A stretch of 64,000 nt of DNA, from NCBI RefSeq assembly GCF_016808335.1, contig NC_053153.1, positions 14,705,033 through 14,769,032 on the forward strand, given 5' to 3'. This document shows positions 1 through 11,801 of the stretch, one piece after another. The notes under the pieces are model-generated. The model was not told the origin of the DNA. It saw nothing but the letters and a program-made list of their open reading frames with translations, and made no database searches. Numbering within the stretch: position 1 is the first letter of the stretch; every line of letters starts with the position of its first letter. Position numbers and translations under genes: made by a program. Origin of the DNA: Panicum virgatum. Lineage: Eukaryota; Streptophyta; Magnoliopsida; Poales; Poaceae.

Positions 1-1039
1 AGTCTCACTGGGCTTAGAACGAAACGGCCCACCAAGCCGTGTGGGGGAGCCGCCTTCGCTCCTAAGCCAGCGGATCCGAGAGTCCGACCTCCCGGGACAC
101 GTGGCGGCCCCCCGACCTAGCGCCCCGGGTCAGAGCCATGCCGGTGACCCGGTACGTGCGCTCCAAGAATGCCGCGCCTCCTGACAGGCGTGCCGGCCAA
201 GATAGGCCTCGGGCAAGCTCCAGGACGCCAGCTCTCCTTATCTTGCGGCAAGGGCTCAGGCAGCTGGACTCCCTGACAAGGGGACAGCACCGCTCGCGCG
301 GGCCCCGTGACACAACGGGAGGGGGCGTCCACAGACGCTGCCTCCCCCCGTGCCGTAATGATGGTTGCCTCTGCGCGCCATCTCATTATGCTAGCGAGCG
401 TGACCGGACGCCCCCGTCCAGACCTCGGTAAGACACCCCTCACCGGGTGCGCCGTCCGGTGACAGAAGCTACGCGAGATGGCCCCGCAGACAAGGGACGT
501 AGGCTCCGGCGGACAAGACCGGAGGCGACCCCCCGAGTGACCATCCGAGTGATCGCGCCGCCCCGACTGAGCCAGGATGGGACAACACCGGGGGAACACG
601 TTACCCAAGAAGATCGCCAGGATCATCCCTTACCCAGAAGATCGCCAGGATCAAGCCTGCCCACTCTCGACCGACCGAGCGGGCCCTGACGACTGACAAG
701 GACAAATCGCACCCCGATGGTGCAGAGACACAGCGCTAGATATTTGTAAATAGGGGGCCTCACCTTGGACTATAAAAGGGAAAGCCCCCCACGTAGGAAA
801 GGGTTGGACTCCCAGAGATCCAACACTGCTTAACCAGCTTGTAAGCACCCCTCTAAACTTTGAGCACCCGAACTCGAGAGCAATAGAGCAAGAACACCAC
901 CCCCCATATTGGACGTAGGACATTTTAGGCCCAAACCAGTCTAAATCCTCGAGTCTTTGCGTGCTAGACCATATCCGATAAAGCGCACAACAAACGAGCA
1001 ATCGAGTAGTTTTGTAGTCACCCATTTCCCGCAGCGGCA
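1..1039 (+). repeat. 5' LTR of the Tat-type element (first ~51 bp missing)
   Basis: This matches the 3' LTR from 10540 onward and ends in CA at 1038-1039, directly before the PBS-like sequence. By comparison with the 3' copy, about 51 bp of its start lie left of the window. It lacks the 470-bp MITE found in the 3' copy. Confidence 0.88.
771..778 (+). promoter_or_regulatory. TATA box of the 5' LTR
   Basis: TATAAAAG occurs here and at the equivalent place in the 3' LTR. It probably positions the retrotransposon transcription start about 30 bp downstream. Confidence 0.65.
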
Positions 1040-1040
1040 G

Positions 1041-1061
1041 TTTTGGCGCCGTCCGTGGGGA
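1041..1061 (+). other. Primer binding site-like sequence
   Basis: One base after the LTR end, the sequence TGGCGCCGT followed by a GGGGA block resembles the PBS complementary to plant tRNA-Asp, with mismatches in the middle. The adjacency to the LTR is directly visible. The tRNA assignment is inference. Confidence 0.55.
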
Positions 1062-1099
1062 GCGCCTTTTGAGTTCACTGCTTCGGCGATCGGATTGTG

Positions 1100-2590
1100 G
1101 GCGCCTCCACCATTCCCGCCTTCTCGGACCTTCCAGTTCGGAAGCCTGGAGTTCATCACCGACCAGCTCGGTGCACTGCACCTCCATGAGGAGGAAGCCG
1201 CCCCGGCGGCCACAGAGGAGCCTCCGCCTCCTCCTAAGCCTCGCAACATGAGGCGTCGGCGATCAGTTCGCTGGCGCATCAAGAAGCGTAGGCCATCACA
1301 GTCAACCCGTGCGGTGCTCTGCCGCATCGCTCTCATGATGGCCTCCAACCCTGCCGTCGAGGACGTCAACCTAGTCCTCTTCTCTCTAGCCAACGTCTCT
1401 CGACAGCTCGTGGGCGGACCTCCGCTCCCGACACCCCGCTCGTTCTCAGGGCGACTCCCGTTCGGCTTACGCAATGCCGCGAGCATCTATGCTCGGGAGC
1501 TGCGCAAGGCTGCCCAGGGGTTCCAGCCCGCGTCACAGTTCGTGAGCATGACAGAGAGCTACCCCGACTCTGTCCATGACCTCCTGTGCTTCGAGGATCC
1601 CCTGAGTGATTCCTCCAGCACGGGGGACAACCACCTGGAGGGGACGTCCGCGCCACCGCGCATGTGCACCATGGCCGACGGTGACCCGCCGCTGGAGGTG
1701 GTGCCATCCGAGCAGATGCACACCCCAACAAACCACCGCGAGCACGCGCTCGCCGACGCGCAGGCCCACGGCAAAGATCTCCACCATCGCCAGCAGACAC
1801 CTCAGCCCGTGGAACAGCCCCCGCAGGCCCCCTCCGGGTCAAAAGGGATAAACCCCGCGGGTTCCGCACATTAGCGCGCATGCAAGGTCAACCACGACAT
1901 CGTCAACGACGCCCACATGCAACTCCCGCAAGAGTTCCGTGCAGGCCAGAACATTGCAGCAGGCGCGATCCTCCTGCAGATGCTGCCAGAGACAGAGGAT
2001 CCGACCCAAAGGGACCTTCACCGCCAGGTGAGAAACTTGGTAGAACTCACCACCGTTCAGCAGGCGGAGAGCTCCTCGCAACACCGCCGGCAGGCTGCTG
2101 CCTCGTGTCCCACTGGCGGCGCGAGCCACGGTGGGCAGGAGCCATCCGAAGTGCAGCGCACCCCACCTGCGCGGCAGGCCAACGCGGGTGGCGCGCTAGC
2201 CCCAGTGGTAGTATCTGCTCCTCTCCCGCCGAGGCCACCGATTCACGACCGCGTCGTCCCCAACTACGACGCGCGCAGCGTGATCCAAGGCCGGCAGCAG
2301 GCAAGCCACCACGCTGACGTTGACCGTGCGGCCGCGCGAGCAGAAGATGCGCGGGCATACGCGCCCAACCCGGAGCGCTCACCGCTCCAGCGTGGGGGAC
2401 GCCCCTGCAACCCTAACACGGATCGCAACCGCAGTCCGAGCCCGGACCCCACCGGACCAAACGCCTTCTCCATAGCGATCCGGGGGGGGCGCCTTTCCCC
2501 CAACGCTTCCGACCGTCGGCGAACGTCGTGAAGTATACCGGGGATACGAACCCCGGCGTATGGCTGGAGGACTATCGGCTTGCATGCCGG
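1100..2590 (+). pseudogene. gag remnant of the Tat-type element
   Basis: An N-terminal gag-like reading frame runs to a stop at 1874. Reading continues in another frame from about 1917, with a basic, Pro/Arg-rich linker. A further shift is needed in the G run near 2482-2488. After that a capsid-type start (motif NPGVWLEDYRLACR) appears and stops within about 20 residues, where the sequence jumps directly to protease. The rest of the capsid domain and any zinc knuckle are absent, so the copy has lost the core of gag through an internal deletion near 2585-2595 plus at least two frameshifts. Confidence 0.75.
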
Positions 2591-3147
2591 GCTTGTCCAA
2601 GGTGTTGATGAACGGGGGAAGCAGCATCAACATCGTCTACATGGACACCCTGGAAACCATGGGAATCCCGCGAGCCTGCTTGCGGGAATCCCTCTTCCCC
2701 TTTTACGGCATCCTGCCGGGCATGAAGGCATACCCGATCGATAACATCGACTTGCCGGTCACGTTTGGCAGCAAATCCAACTTCCGCACCGAGACCCTCA
2801 CGTTCGAGGTGGTGGACTGGAAGGGGGGATACCATGCCATTCTCGGGCGCCCCGCCTATGCCAAGTTCATGGCAGTGCCCAACTACACCTACCTCAAGCT
2901 CAAGCTGTCGGGCCCGAACGGCGTAATCACCATGAGCTGCTCCTTCGAGCAGGCCTACGTCAGCAGCCGCGAGTACTTTGACCTCGTCACCACTGCGGCG
3001 AACTCAGCCGAGCTCGGCCAACTTCGCGCCACCACTCCCGAGTGCCATCCTGACCCTAGCAAGGCTAGCCAGGCACCGGCCTTCGTCTCAACCGATGAGA
3101 CCAAGCCGGTCTCGGTCGACGACGCTGATCCAACGAAGACGGTGTGA
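2560..3147 (+). pseudogene. Retropepsin-like protease region of the Tat-type element
   Basis: About 195 codons are open. The motif NGGSSINIVY sits where aspartic retroproteases of this group carry D-G-G-S-S, and ILGRPAYAKF follows about 80 residues later, as expected for the retropepsin fold. The catalytic Asp is replaced by Asn, which should abolish activity. The first residues belong to the deletion junction with gag and are not a natural start. The frame ends at 3147, shortly before the RT frame. Confidence 0.75.
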
Positions 3148-3180
3148 GTCGGCTCCCAGCTGTCGTCCAAATAGGAACAC

Positions 3181-4155
3181 GTGCTCGTCGACTTCCTCTG
3201 CGCCAACAAGGACACTTTTGCCTGGAAGCCGTCCAATATGCCGGGCATCCCAAGGGAGGTCGCCGAGCACGAGCTCCGCATTTTTCTGGGATCCAAGCCC
3301 GTCCAACAACAACCGCAGTGCTTCGACGACGAGAAGCGCAGGGCCATAGGAGAGGAGATAGATAAGCTATTAGCTACTGGCTTCATAAAGGAAGTCTACC
3401 ACTTCGACTGGCTCTCTAACCCAGTCCTTGTAAAAAAGAAAACTGGTCAATTGAGGATGTGTGTCGATTACACCAGCCTGAACAAGACTTGCCCCAAAGA
3501 CCCTTTTTCTTTGCCTAGGATAGATCAGATAATTGACTCTACCTCTGGATGCGAAATCTTATCCTTTCTAGACACTTACTTGGGCTACCACCAGATAGCG
3601 ATGAAGGAATCCGACCAGCTCGCGACCTCCTTCATCACGCCGTTCGGCTCATACTGTTACGTGTCAATGCCGTTCGGTCTCAAGAATGCAGGGGTAACAT
3701 ACCAGCGATGCATGCAAACCTGTTTTTCGGACCAGATCAACCCGCGGATCGACCCCGACCGGCCAGGTCCGCCTCGGGCGACGGTCGCGGTCTACGTTGA
3801 CGACATCATCGTCAAGATGCCACACGCGGATGACCTGGTCGCCACCCTGAGCACCACATTCGCAAATCTCAAAAGGTTCAACATCAAACTGAACCCCGAG
3901 AAATGCACGTTCGGTGTGCCTAAGGGCAAACTACTCGGATATATGGTGTCCGAGCGTGGCATCGAAGCCAACCGTGACAAAATCGTAGCCATCACCAACA
4001 TGGGACCCATCCGCGGTGTTAAGGGTGTCCAGAGGCTAACCGGGTGCCTAGCAGTGCTCAGCCGGTTTATCGCCCGGCTGGAATATACAAACTCCTCAAG
4101 AAATCCGACACCTTTGTCTGGACAGAGGAGGCACAGGCGGCCCTCGACCGCCTAA
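3181..4155 (+). pseudogene. Reverse transcriptase region of the Tat-type element
   Basis: RT motifs occur in order: LRMCVDYTSLNK, then SFLDTYLGYHQI, then MPFGLKNAGVTYQ, then the catalytic YVDDIIVK near 3790. The thumb region continues to about 4075. There the phrase before the connection domain is broken by a short deletion that shifts the frame, so the last 25 or so codons of this open stretch are out of register. The palm motifs look intact although the polyprotein is broken. Confidence 0.85.
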
Positions 4156-5200
4156 AGGCTCTCTTATCCTCTCCGCCGGTGCTCGTGGCACCGGATCCCT
4201 ACGAACCCCTTCTGCTTTACTTGGCAGCCACTAACCATGTGGTCAGCGCCGCTCTGGTGGTTGAAAGGGAAGAACAGGGACACGCCCTTAAGGTCCAACG
4301 TCCCGTGTATTTCGTCAGCGAGGTACTGACTGACACCAAGTCGTGGTACCCGCAGACACAAAAGCTCCTATACGCTGTCGTCATGACGGCCAAGAAGTTG
4401 CAACACTACTTCACCGAGCACGAGATGTCAGTCGTCACCTCGTTCCCACTCGGAGAAGTCGTTCGCAATCGCGACACCGTAGGGCGGATCTCCAAATGGG
4501 CAGTCGAGCTAATGGGCTACGACGTCAAGTTCGTGCCATGCACGGCGATAAAGTCTCAGGCCTTGGCCGACTTCATCGCCGAGTGGACAGAAGTCCAAGC
4601 CCGGACCCCAGAAATCTCTGACGAGTACTGGACCCTCTACTTCGACGGGTCGGTCATGGGACCCGGCACGGGGGCCGAGGTCGTCCTGATCTCCCCAGAA
4701 GGAGGCAAGTTCCAGTACACAGTCCGCCTCCACTTTCCTGCATCCAAAATGTAGCGTAGCAGAGTATGAGGTGCTCATCAGCGGCCTTCGCATAGCCATC
4801 GACATCGGGGCAACCCACCTATACGTCTACGGCGACTCCAAGCTCGAAGTCGACGAGGTCATGAAGAACTCTAACTGTGAGAGCCCTCTCATGGATGCAT
4901 ACTGCCAGGAAGTCCGTAAGCTAGAAGGGAGATTCCGGGGTCTGGAGCTCCACCACATCCCACGGAAACAAAACCCCGACGTGGACGCCCTCGCAAAAAT
5001 GGCCGCCGAGCGCAAGCCGGCGCCCAGCGGCGTTTTTGTCAACGACCTGAACGTGCCGTCAGCACGAGAGAAGCAGCCGGCCGTAGACAAGACAAAAACA
5101 GGGGAAATAGAGCATGCAGAGAAAATAGGGCACGCTCCCTCCGACTCAGCCCCCGACCAGGTACCCGGAGGCCCAACTTGTCTCGCTACGGGACAATCCG
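4085..5200 (+). pseudogene. RNase H and connection region of the Tat-type element
   Basis: The part with FVWTEEAQAALDRLKALL and the RNase H start (YFDGSVMGPGTG) is open to a stop at 4752-4754. RNase H then resumes in a different frame (LYVYGDSKLEVDEV, then NPDVDALAKMA). The break coincides with a 5-bp tandem duplication, GTAGC at 4751-4755 and 4756-4760. Removing one copy would restore the frame, so this is a small insertion and not gross decay. A non-conserved linker follows to about 5200. Confidence 0.8.
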
Positions 5201-5219
5201 AACCAAGCCCGGCAGACAC

Positions 5220-6461
5220 CGTAGATTGGAGAGCCGACCTACTGGCTTATCTTCTTCATGAAGTCCTCCCCGAGGATCGCAACACAGCCCGCCGGGTAGC
5301 CCGACTAGCAAAAAGCTTCACTGTAATCGACGGCGAGCTCTACAAATGCAGCCCCTCAGAAACTGGCATTCTCATGAAGTGCATCCCCATTTCCCAGGGC
5401 AAGGAGCTCCTTCTCGAGATACACGCCGGGATCTGTGGACACCACACTGCGCCACGCTCCCTGGTCGGAAAAGCTTTCGACAAGGATTTTACTGGCCAAC
5501 AGCACTGCGCAACGCGGAAGAAATCATCCGCGCATGCTGCCAGTTTTACGCCAAACAAACCCACTTGCCAGCCCAAGCTCTTCAGACCATTCCCATAACA
5601 TGGCCATTCGCCGTATGGGGTCTAGACATGGTCGGGCCACTCAAGAAGGCACTAGGAGGGTTCACCCACTTGCTTGTCGCAATCGACAAGTTCACAAAAT
5701 GGATAGAGGCAAAACCGATAACTACGATCGACTCCAAGGAGGCCGTCAAGTTCTTCCTGGATATCGTCTACAGATTCGGCGTGCCCAACTCCATCATCAC
5801 CGACAACGGGACCAATTTCACAGGTCACTACTTCCAAGAGTTTGCCGAAGGATACGGGATCTGGATCGACTGGGCATCGGTCGGACACCCGCGCACAAAC
5901 GGGCAAGTAGAAAGAGCTAACGGCCTAATCCTCTAAAGGCTCAAACCGTGCATTTTTTACATGCTCAAAAAGTTCGCGGGCCGTTGGGTGGAAGAGCTGC
6001 CGGCAGTGCTCTGGAGCTTGCGAACCACACCTAATCGGTCCACAGGACTAACACCTTTCTTCCTAACATACGGCTCCGAGGCCGTCATGTCTTCTGATCT
6101 GGACTACGGTGCGCTAAGAGTCAAAGCCTTTGACCCAGCAATGGTAGCCGAAGCCCAGAGGGACGCCATGGAAGTCTTGGAAGAAGCAAGGCTAGCTATG
6201 CTACACCGATCGGCTCACTACCAACAAACTTTACGTAGGTATCACGAGAGGCGCATACGGGAGAGGACGCTGCAAGTCGGAGATCTGGTTCTGCGATGGG
6301 TCATGTCAACGAAGGACAAGCACAAGCTCTCACCGCCATGGGAGGGACCTTACAACATCGCAAAAGTGATACGGCCAGGCACCTACAAGCTAAGAGACTC
6401 CGACAGTAATATTCTGACCAACTCTTGGAACATAGAACAGTTACGACGTTTCTTCCCGTAA
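5220..6461 (+). pseudogene. Integrase region of the Tat-type element
   Basis: The N-terminal zinc-binding part (HAGICGHHT) is interrupted near 5478 by an apparent one-base deletion. The frame then continues through the second part of the zinc domain and the catalytic core: WGLDMVGPL, then SIITDNGTNFTG, then GQVERANGLIL. A TAA at 5934-5936 interrupts the core. The same frame resumes immediately and runs to the end at 6459-6461, with a C-terminal domain containing GPYNIAKV. There is one frameshift and one nonsense codon, and the rest is well preserved. Confidence 0.85.
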
Positions 6462-7703
6462 AAAGCACTAGTAGGCTCAGTCCAAGTGCCCCGACCCGGC
6501 CACTCCCGGCTCGGCGCACTCGGGGGCCCGACACCTGTCGATTTTTTTTTCTCCCCGCACAGCACAGTGCACTCACCCGGCTTCCCGACCCGGCAACTCT
6601 CGGCCCGGAATCACTCGGGGGGCCGCACACCTGCATTTCTTGCATACTCACAGCACACACAAGTTCTCTGGCTTCTAGCACCCCGACCCATCCACATTTG
6701 GCTCGGAGCGCTCGGGGGCCAAACCATGGTCTTCGACCATCCTACTTGCTATTGTTTTCTCGCCTCTACAGCTCCTTGCCCTGAGCACTCTCAGGCCAAG
6801 GCACTTGGGGGCCTCGCCGGGATAAACCGCGTAGCACACGCACATCGGTTTCTCCTGTCACATAATACACGACTCTTTTTGCTAATTCGCATACTCTTCA
6901 CCCTACTCAAGCATTTTTTCCAAACTATCCGATCAATTGGATCTGTGTAATGATCTACGGTGACCAGCGAATGATGCCTTTGGGCCAGCTCCCGGCTATA
7001 CGTCGCAGCCTACGATCAGCACGCAGTTCCAAAAGAAAGGAATGCAGAGGACCAAAAATGTTCACGAGCAAGCAGAAGAAGCGAATAGCAGAACCTCTTC
7101 AAAAACATAAAAGATTACTTCGACCACGAAGCGCAATATGTTCAATCCCTCACCAGCAATTCCATATAAAACAAAAGCTAATATATCGTTTATTGTTGCA
7201 ACGGCGGATCCACAATCGAGGAAGGAGCGGCAGGCCCACCAGTCGACGATGCATCCACCACGGCTCCGGCGCTCCCACCGCTCACATCCAACTCCTGCTC
7301 TGCGCGCCGGACTCTCCTCACCGCAGCGAAGGTCAGACCCCGTGCAACTTTGCTGGCAATGGGCTCTAACCTCCTGGCCACTACAAGGACATTCTCGTAC
7401 GGCTTCCCGGCAGAGAGATCGTCTTCAAGACCCGACAAGTCTAGCTACGGATGTCGCAGCACCACGGCGCTCAACGCAGTCGAAGCCCCGTGGTAAGCCG
7501 CTATAGCCGTCAACGTGGCTAGCTCTTCGGAACCTTCTGAAGATCGTCCTGCAGAGGGCTCGAGGGCGGGGAGCCCAGGACGCAGGAGCAAACCTCTTGA
7601 GCCGACGACTGCAGCCAATCAAACTCGTGGCGCATGTTCCGGTTCCGAGTGGTTATTTCTAAAAGAAACATCACCACACCGTGAGACCACATTGTAAACA
7701 TAA

Positions 7704-10013
7704 TCAAAAGAAGGGGATGCGAGGGAATTCACCATCCGGCGCTTTTTCCATCGCCTGACGACCCGTTTCTTGGCTCGCCAAGTCAGCCTCTGCGCGGGCA
7801 CAATGGGCCCGCTCCTCTTCCAACTGAGTTTTTATGGCCGCGAGGTCGCGGCGATACTCCTGGGCATCCGAGGCACGCGCGGCCTCCGCAGAACACAACT
7901 GCTCCACGAGGTCCCGGCGAACTGCCTCGCCCATCACATCGCGACCATGTTCCTCCCGCAAGAAGATTGACTTCCTCTTGAAGATTTTCTCCAATACCTG
8001 GAAGACGAAGGGAAGCCACAAGAGAACACCTATGGGCGGAAAAGAAGCAGATCAGACGAAAAATACCTTCCCCGGAAGAGCTCACGACAGACTGCGCGGC
8101 GCGGCACTGGACTCCTCATCACGAGGACGCTTGCCGTCAGCCATCGGGCAAAGATCGACGACGACGATGAAGGCGGTTAACACTCCGATCCCTCCTTTCC
8201 CCCACGCCTTCGCCTTTTCCTCCTCTCTTTTTTCCGAGAACTAGCAAGCAGCAACGTCGACGGAGACAAGGCGACGGGAGGCAGAGGGCTAAACAGGCGA
8301 TCGTCATCATCACTCCGCAGCAGTTCCTGAATGAAGCGACGCCTCGAGACACGAGCTGCCACAAACGGGCCTCTCCACGACAACTGGCACGACGCATCGG
8401 CTCCATGGGTGCGTACTCTATAGTTCCAATTAAATCCCCATCGTCAATTCGTTTCCAACTGCAAAGAAGACGGCGAACCGTTTCCGTGTCTCAAACGAAT
8501 CGCAACTGCACGATTTGATCTCAAGGTGTGAAGGCCAGTCCGCTGAGGGCTCCGCGCCGCCTTGACTCAAAGAGCCAGGGAAGAAAAACCGAGACGAGCA
8601 CCAAGCGGGCCAAGCCCGATCTGCCCCGGCAGCAATCGGGTCGTCTCAAATTTTCTTGTCCGATCCGGCCTCTAGCGTTCCACGAAATCACCTCCAGGTG
8701 GGAGGCCAACTAGGCCCCCCGAGCTGGCTGACGGCTCGGGTATCTGACAGAGATGCGGGCTATAGAGCAGTGGAGTGCTCCCAATGGGGCTCCGTCGACC
8801 CGGTCGTCCGTGGCAGGGTCGGTCTTCACTCGGATTGTCCTTAAATGGGCGTACCCGTTATCGAGCTCACCGAACCCGCCATTCCGGGCCATCTAGGTCA
8901 AGTGGTAGGGTTCACCTCCTCCGATAGCCACCGATCACAGTGGAGTCATTCATCATTGAGACACAAAAATGCAAAAACAGTGCGGAAGACTAGCAAATAA
9001 AAATGCCCCAGGGCTAACTTTATTTCATCAATCGACTCCTTACAGCAATCGGCTGAAAGCCATTACATCAAACAAAAACTAGCTGTCCTCGACTCAGGGA
9101 AACAGCAGATACAATGGATCAAATCCATTTACTCCCACTAAGGGAGCAACTAAAAGGGGCTAAGGCAACGGCTGCTACCTGGCAAGCTAGAGGACATGGC
9201 CAAAGAATGTCGCAAGAGTTCTTGTAGCACCTCGCAAGCCTTCTTCCAGCACCAGCCGCGCCAAGAACCCCCCGTCGGAGGTAGAGGCAGATGATGCCGA
9301 CGAGGGGGAGTTTAATAGAGCTAAGGTTAGCCCGAACTCCCCTCCGGCGCTGCTTCTGGGTATCTTCCACAGGCATTGGAAAACGGGCCATGATCTCCTT
9401 CCGATCGGCCACGGCGCCTTCCAGTCGCACCTCTCTAACCGCCCGCCTCCATGAGGGAGGCACGGAGACCCATCCTGGCTGCAAGACCACCCTGCCTGAT
9501 GAGCGAGGAGCCCATGACCGTCCCCCGCTACCGCAAAGCACAGCACCGAGCTGTGCAGCCTTCGAGCTATAGCTGGAAGATGAGGCAGCGGATCCGCGGC
9601 TCCACATCGACGACGTGTGAGATGCCCACCCGAGATCTCGGGGGAGCGGCAGCCGCAAGAAGGACGCAGAGGGGCGACCCCCATGGCAGGGAAGGTCCTC
9701 ACCACCACCAAGTCTCCGAGACGGTGCCGAGGGGAGTCCAAGGAGGCCACCAGAAGCTGGGAGCCCCCCTCGCCGATTGGTAAGGGAGCCGGCAGACCAA
9801 TGGCCTGGTTTACCTAACTCCTGCAGCAAGTCCTCGGACTTGTCGGCGCCGGGTAGCAGTTGGCGAGATGAACTCGTTGGCGAGTTCATGCCTGAGGAAG
9901 ATCCCCCGCCGTTCGCAAGCATTCTTCTAGCACCAGAGACATAAGCCATGCCCACTCTCATCTGGGGGACGGGTGTGGGATGTGAGGAAGAGAACCACTA
10001 GAAGGATCTCCAT
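7704..10013 (-). pseudogene. Decayed antisense gene of the Tat-type element
   Basis: On the minus strand a TATA box at 10055-10062 is followed by an ATG at 10013 that opens only 28 codons. Longer minus frames follow: one of about 280 codons ending at 9119, and one of about 105 codons at 7704-8021. The latter encodes a charged helical stretch (RRDLAAIKTQLEEERAHCARA) that looks like a coiled coil. Tat-type grass elements are known to carry an antisense gene in this position, often annotated as a putative gypsy-type transposase with coiled-coil C-terminus. The assignment here is inference from position, strand and coiled coil. The reading frame is broken. Confidence 0.4.
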
Positions 10014-10054
10014 GATCCGTCTACTTGAGTGGAACCATGTGTCCACAATACCCT

Positions 10055-10062
10055 TATTTATA
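10055..10062 (-). promoter_or_regulatory. Candidate TATA box of the antisense gene
   Basis: The minus strand reads CTATAAATAAGG, about 45 bp upstream of an ATG at 10013. It points away from the 3' LTR, opposite to the genomic transcript of the element. Confidence 0.45.
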
Positions 10063-10849
10063 GGCAAACGTGGGCACGAACGGCCCCAGCATTCAGTGGG
10101 TCAGCCAAAACGGGGCACGCCAAAGGCCCTCACCTAACCGAACCCCCCTCTTGAATGCCAACGGGACGGTGCCAGCACGCCAAGCAACCGCCGCGCCACT
10201 CGGGGCACGATCGCCGCACGACCCACCAATGGGAGGCAGCCCCGAACGGGGGAAAACGAGGCGTCCGCAGTACGACGATAAGACGCGACGACTGGCCTCG
10301 AGATTCTACGGCCCTCCAGCCGGCCATCAAGACGGTCCAGACCCCGTCACGCCATCGCTAGCACACGCCGAAAGCTGAGAGCGCGGGCAGTTGGATGGGA
10401 CGCCCCGGTCAGGGGTCATCAAGACCAAGTCCAGTGACTCCACAATTATTAAAAAATCGCAGAGCCGCTCGGGGGCCTCTGACAGGAGTGTAAACCCAGG
10501 ATCCCTAGCGGGCCCGACTCGTACAAAGGGAAGCCCAGCAGTCTCACTGGGCTTAGAACGAAACGGCCCACCAAGCCGTGTGGGGAGCCGCCTTCGCTCC
10601 TAAGCCAGTGGATCCGAGAGTTCGACCTCCCGGGACACGTGGCGGCCCCCCGACCTAGCGCCCCGGGTCAGAGCCATGCCGGTGACCCGTGACGTGCGCT
10701 CCAAGAATGCCGCACCTCCTGACAGGCGTGCCGGCCAAGATAGGCCTCGGGCAAGCTCCAGGACGCCAGCTCTCCTTATCTTGCGGCAAGGGCTCAGGCA
10801 GCTGGACTCCCTGACAAGGGGACAACGCCACTCGCGCGGGCCCTGTGAC

Positions 10850-11319
10850 TAGAGATGGCAGCGGATCGGGTTCGGTGCGGGTATCCGCGGGTTTCGGTTT
10901 TTTGGGTTTCGGGTTTGGTGTTGGTTTTTCGCCCACGGTTTTCAGGTTCGGGTTTGGGTTTGGTTTCGGGTTCGGTTTCGGGTTTTGGTTTCCACCCATG
11001 GATATCCAATGGATATCCGAAATGAATTATTTGGAATTAAAACTCATGTTTTATAATATGTTAATGATAATTTGTTTACTTAGACTATTAAATTTATTGA
11101 AAGTTGAGTCATGAAAATATTTATTATTTGTTGCCTCTTGTTTATACATATGAATATGTGTATATTTATCCGCGGGTTTCGGGTATCCATTCGGGTTTCG
11201 GGTATCTGCGGGTTTGGTTTTGGTGATGGATTTCCACCCGAATCGGTTTCGGGTACGGGTTTCGGTTTTGGGTGCACGGAGACTCCACCCGATCCGAACC
11301 CGACCCGTTGCCATTGTTA
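10850..11319. mobile_element. hAT-type MITE inside the 3' LTR
   Basis: The 5' LTR lacks this segment, which defines its ends exactly. It is flanked by the 8-bp target duplication CCTGTGAC (10842-10849 and 11320-11327). The ends are inverted repeats starting TAGAGATGGCAGCGG and TAACAATGGCAACGG, a pattern known from plant hAT elements. The subterminal regions consist of many GGTTTCGGGT-like repeats and the centre is AT-rich. There is no coding capacity. Confidence 0.88.
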
Positions 11320-11793
11320 CCTGTGACACAACGGGAGAGGGCGTCCACAAACGCTGCCTCCCCCTCCCCCACCCCCGTCGTAATGATGGTTGCCTCTGTG
11401 TGCCATCTCATTACAACAGCGAGCGTGACCAGACGCCCCCGGACAGACCTCGGTAAGACACCCCTCACCGGGCGCGCCGTCCGGTGACAGAAGCTGCGCG
11501 AGATGGCCCCGCGGACAAGGGACGTAGGCTCCGGCGGACAAGACCGGAGGCGACCCCCGAGCGACCATCCGAGTGATCATGCCGCCCCGATTGAGCCAGG
11601 ATGGGACAACACCGGGGGAACACGTTACCCAAGAAGATCGTCAGGATCATCCCTTACCCAGAAGATCGCCAGGATCAAGCCTGCCCACTCCCGACCGACC
11701 GAGTGGGCTCCGACGACTGACAAGGACAAATCGCACCCCGACGGTGCCGAGACACAGTGTTAGATATTTGTAAATAGGGGCCCCACCTTGGAC

Positions 11794-11801
11794 TATAAAA
11801 G
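11794..11801 (+). promoter_or_regulatory. TATA box of the 3' LTR
   Basis: This is the same TATAAAAG as in the 5' LTR. It could direct read-out transcription to the right, into 12061 and beyond. Confidence 0.55.

Larger units (their letters stand above)
6462..10488. other. 3' non-pol region of the Tat-type element
   Basis: About 4 kb lie between integrase and the 3' LTR. From about 6480 to 6830 there are four diverged repeats of roughly 95 bp centred on a GCRCTCGGGGGCC-like motif. A fifth match (GCTCGGGGGCCTCT) lies just before the 3' LTR at about 10467. No plus-strand coding region is convincing. On the minus strand there is a decayed gene, listed separately. Confidence 0.6.
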
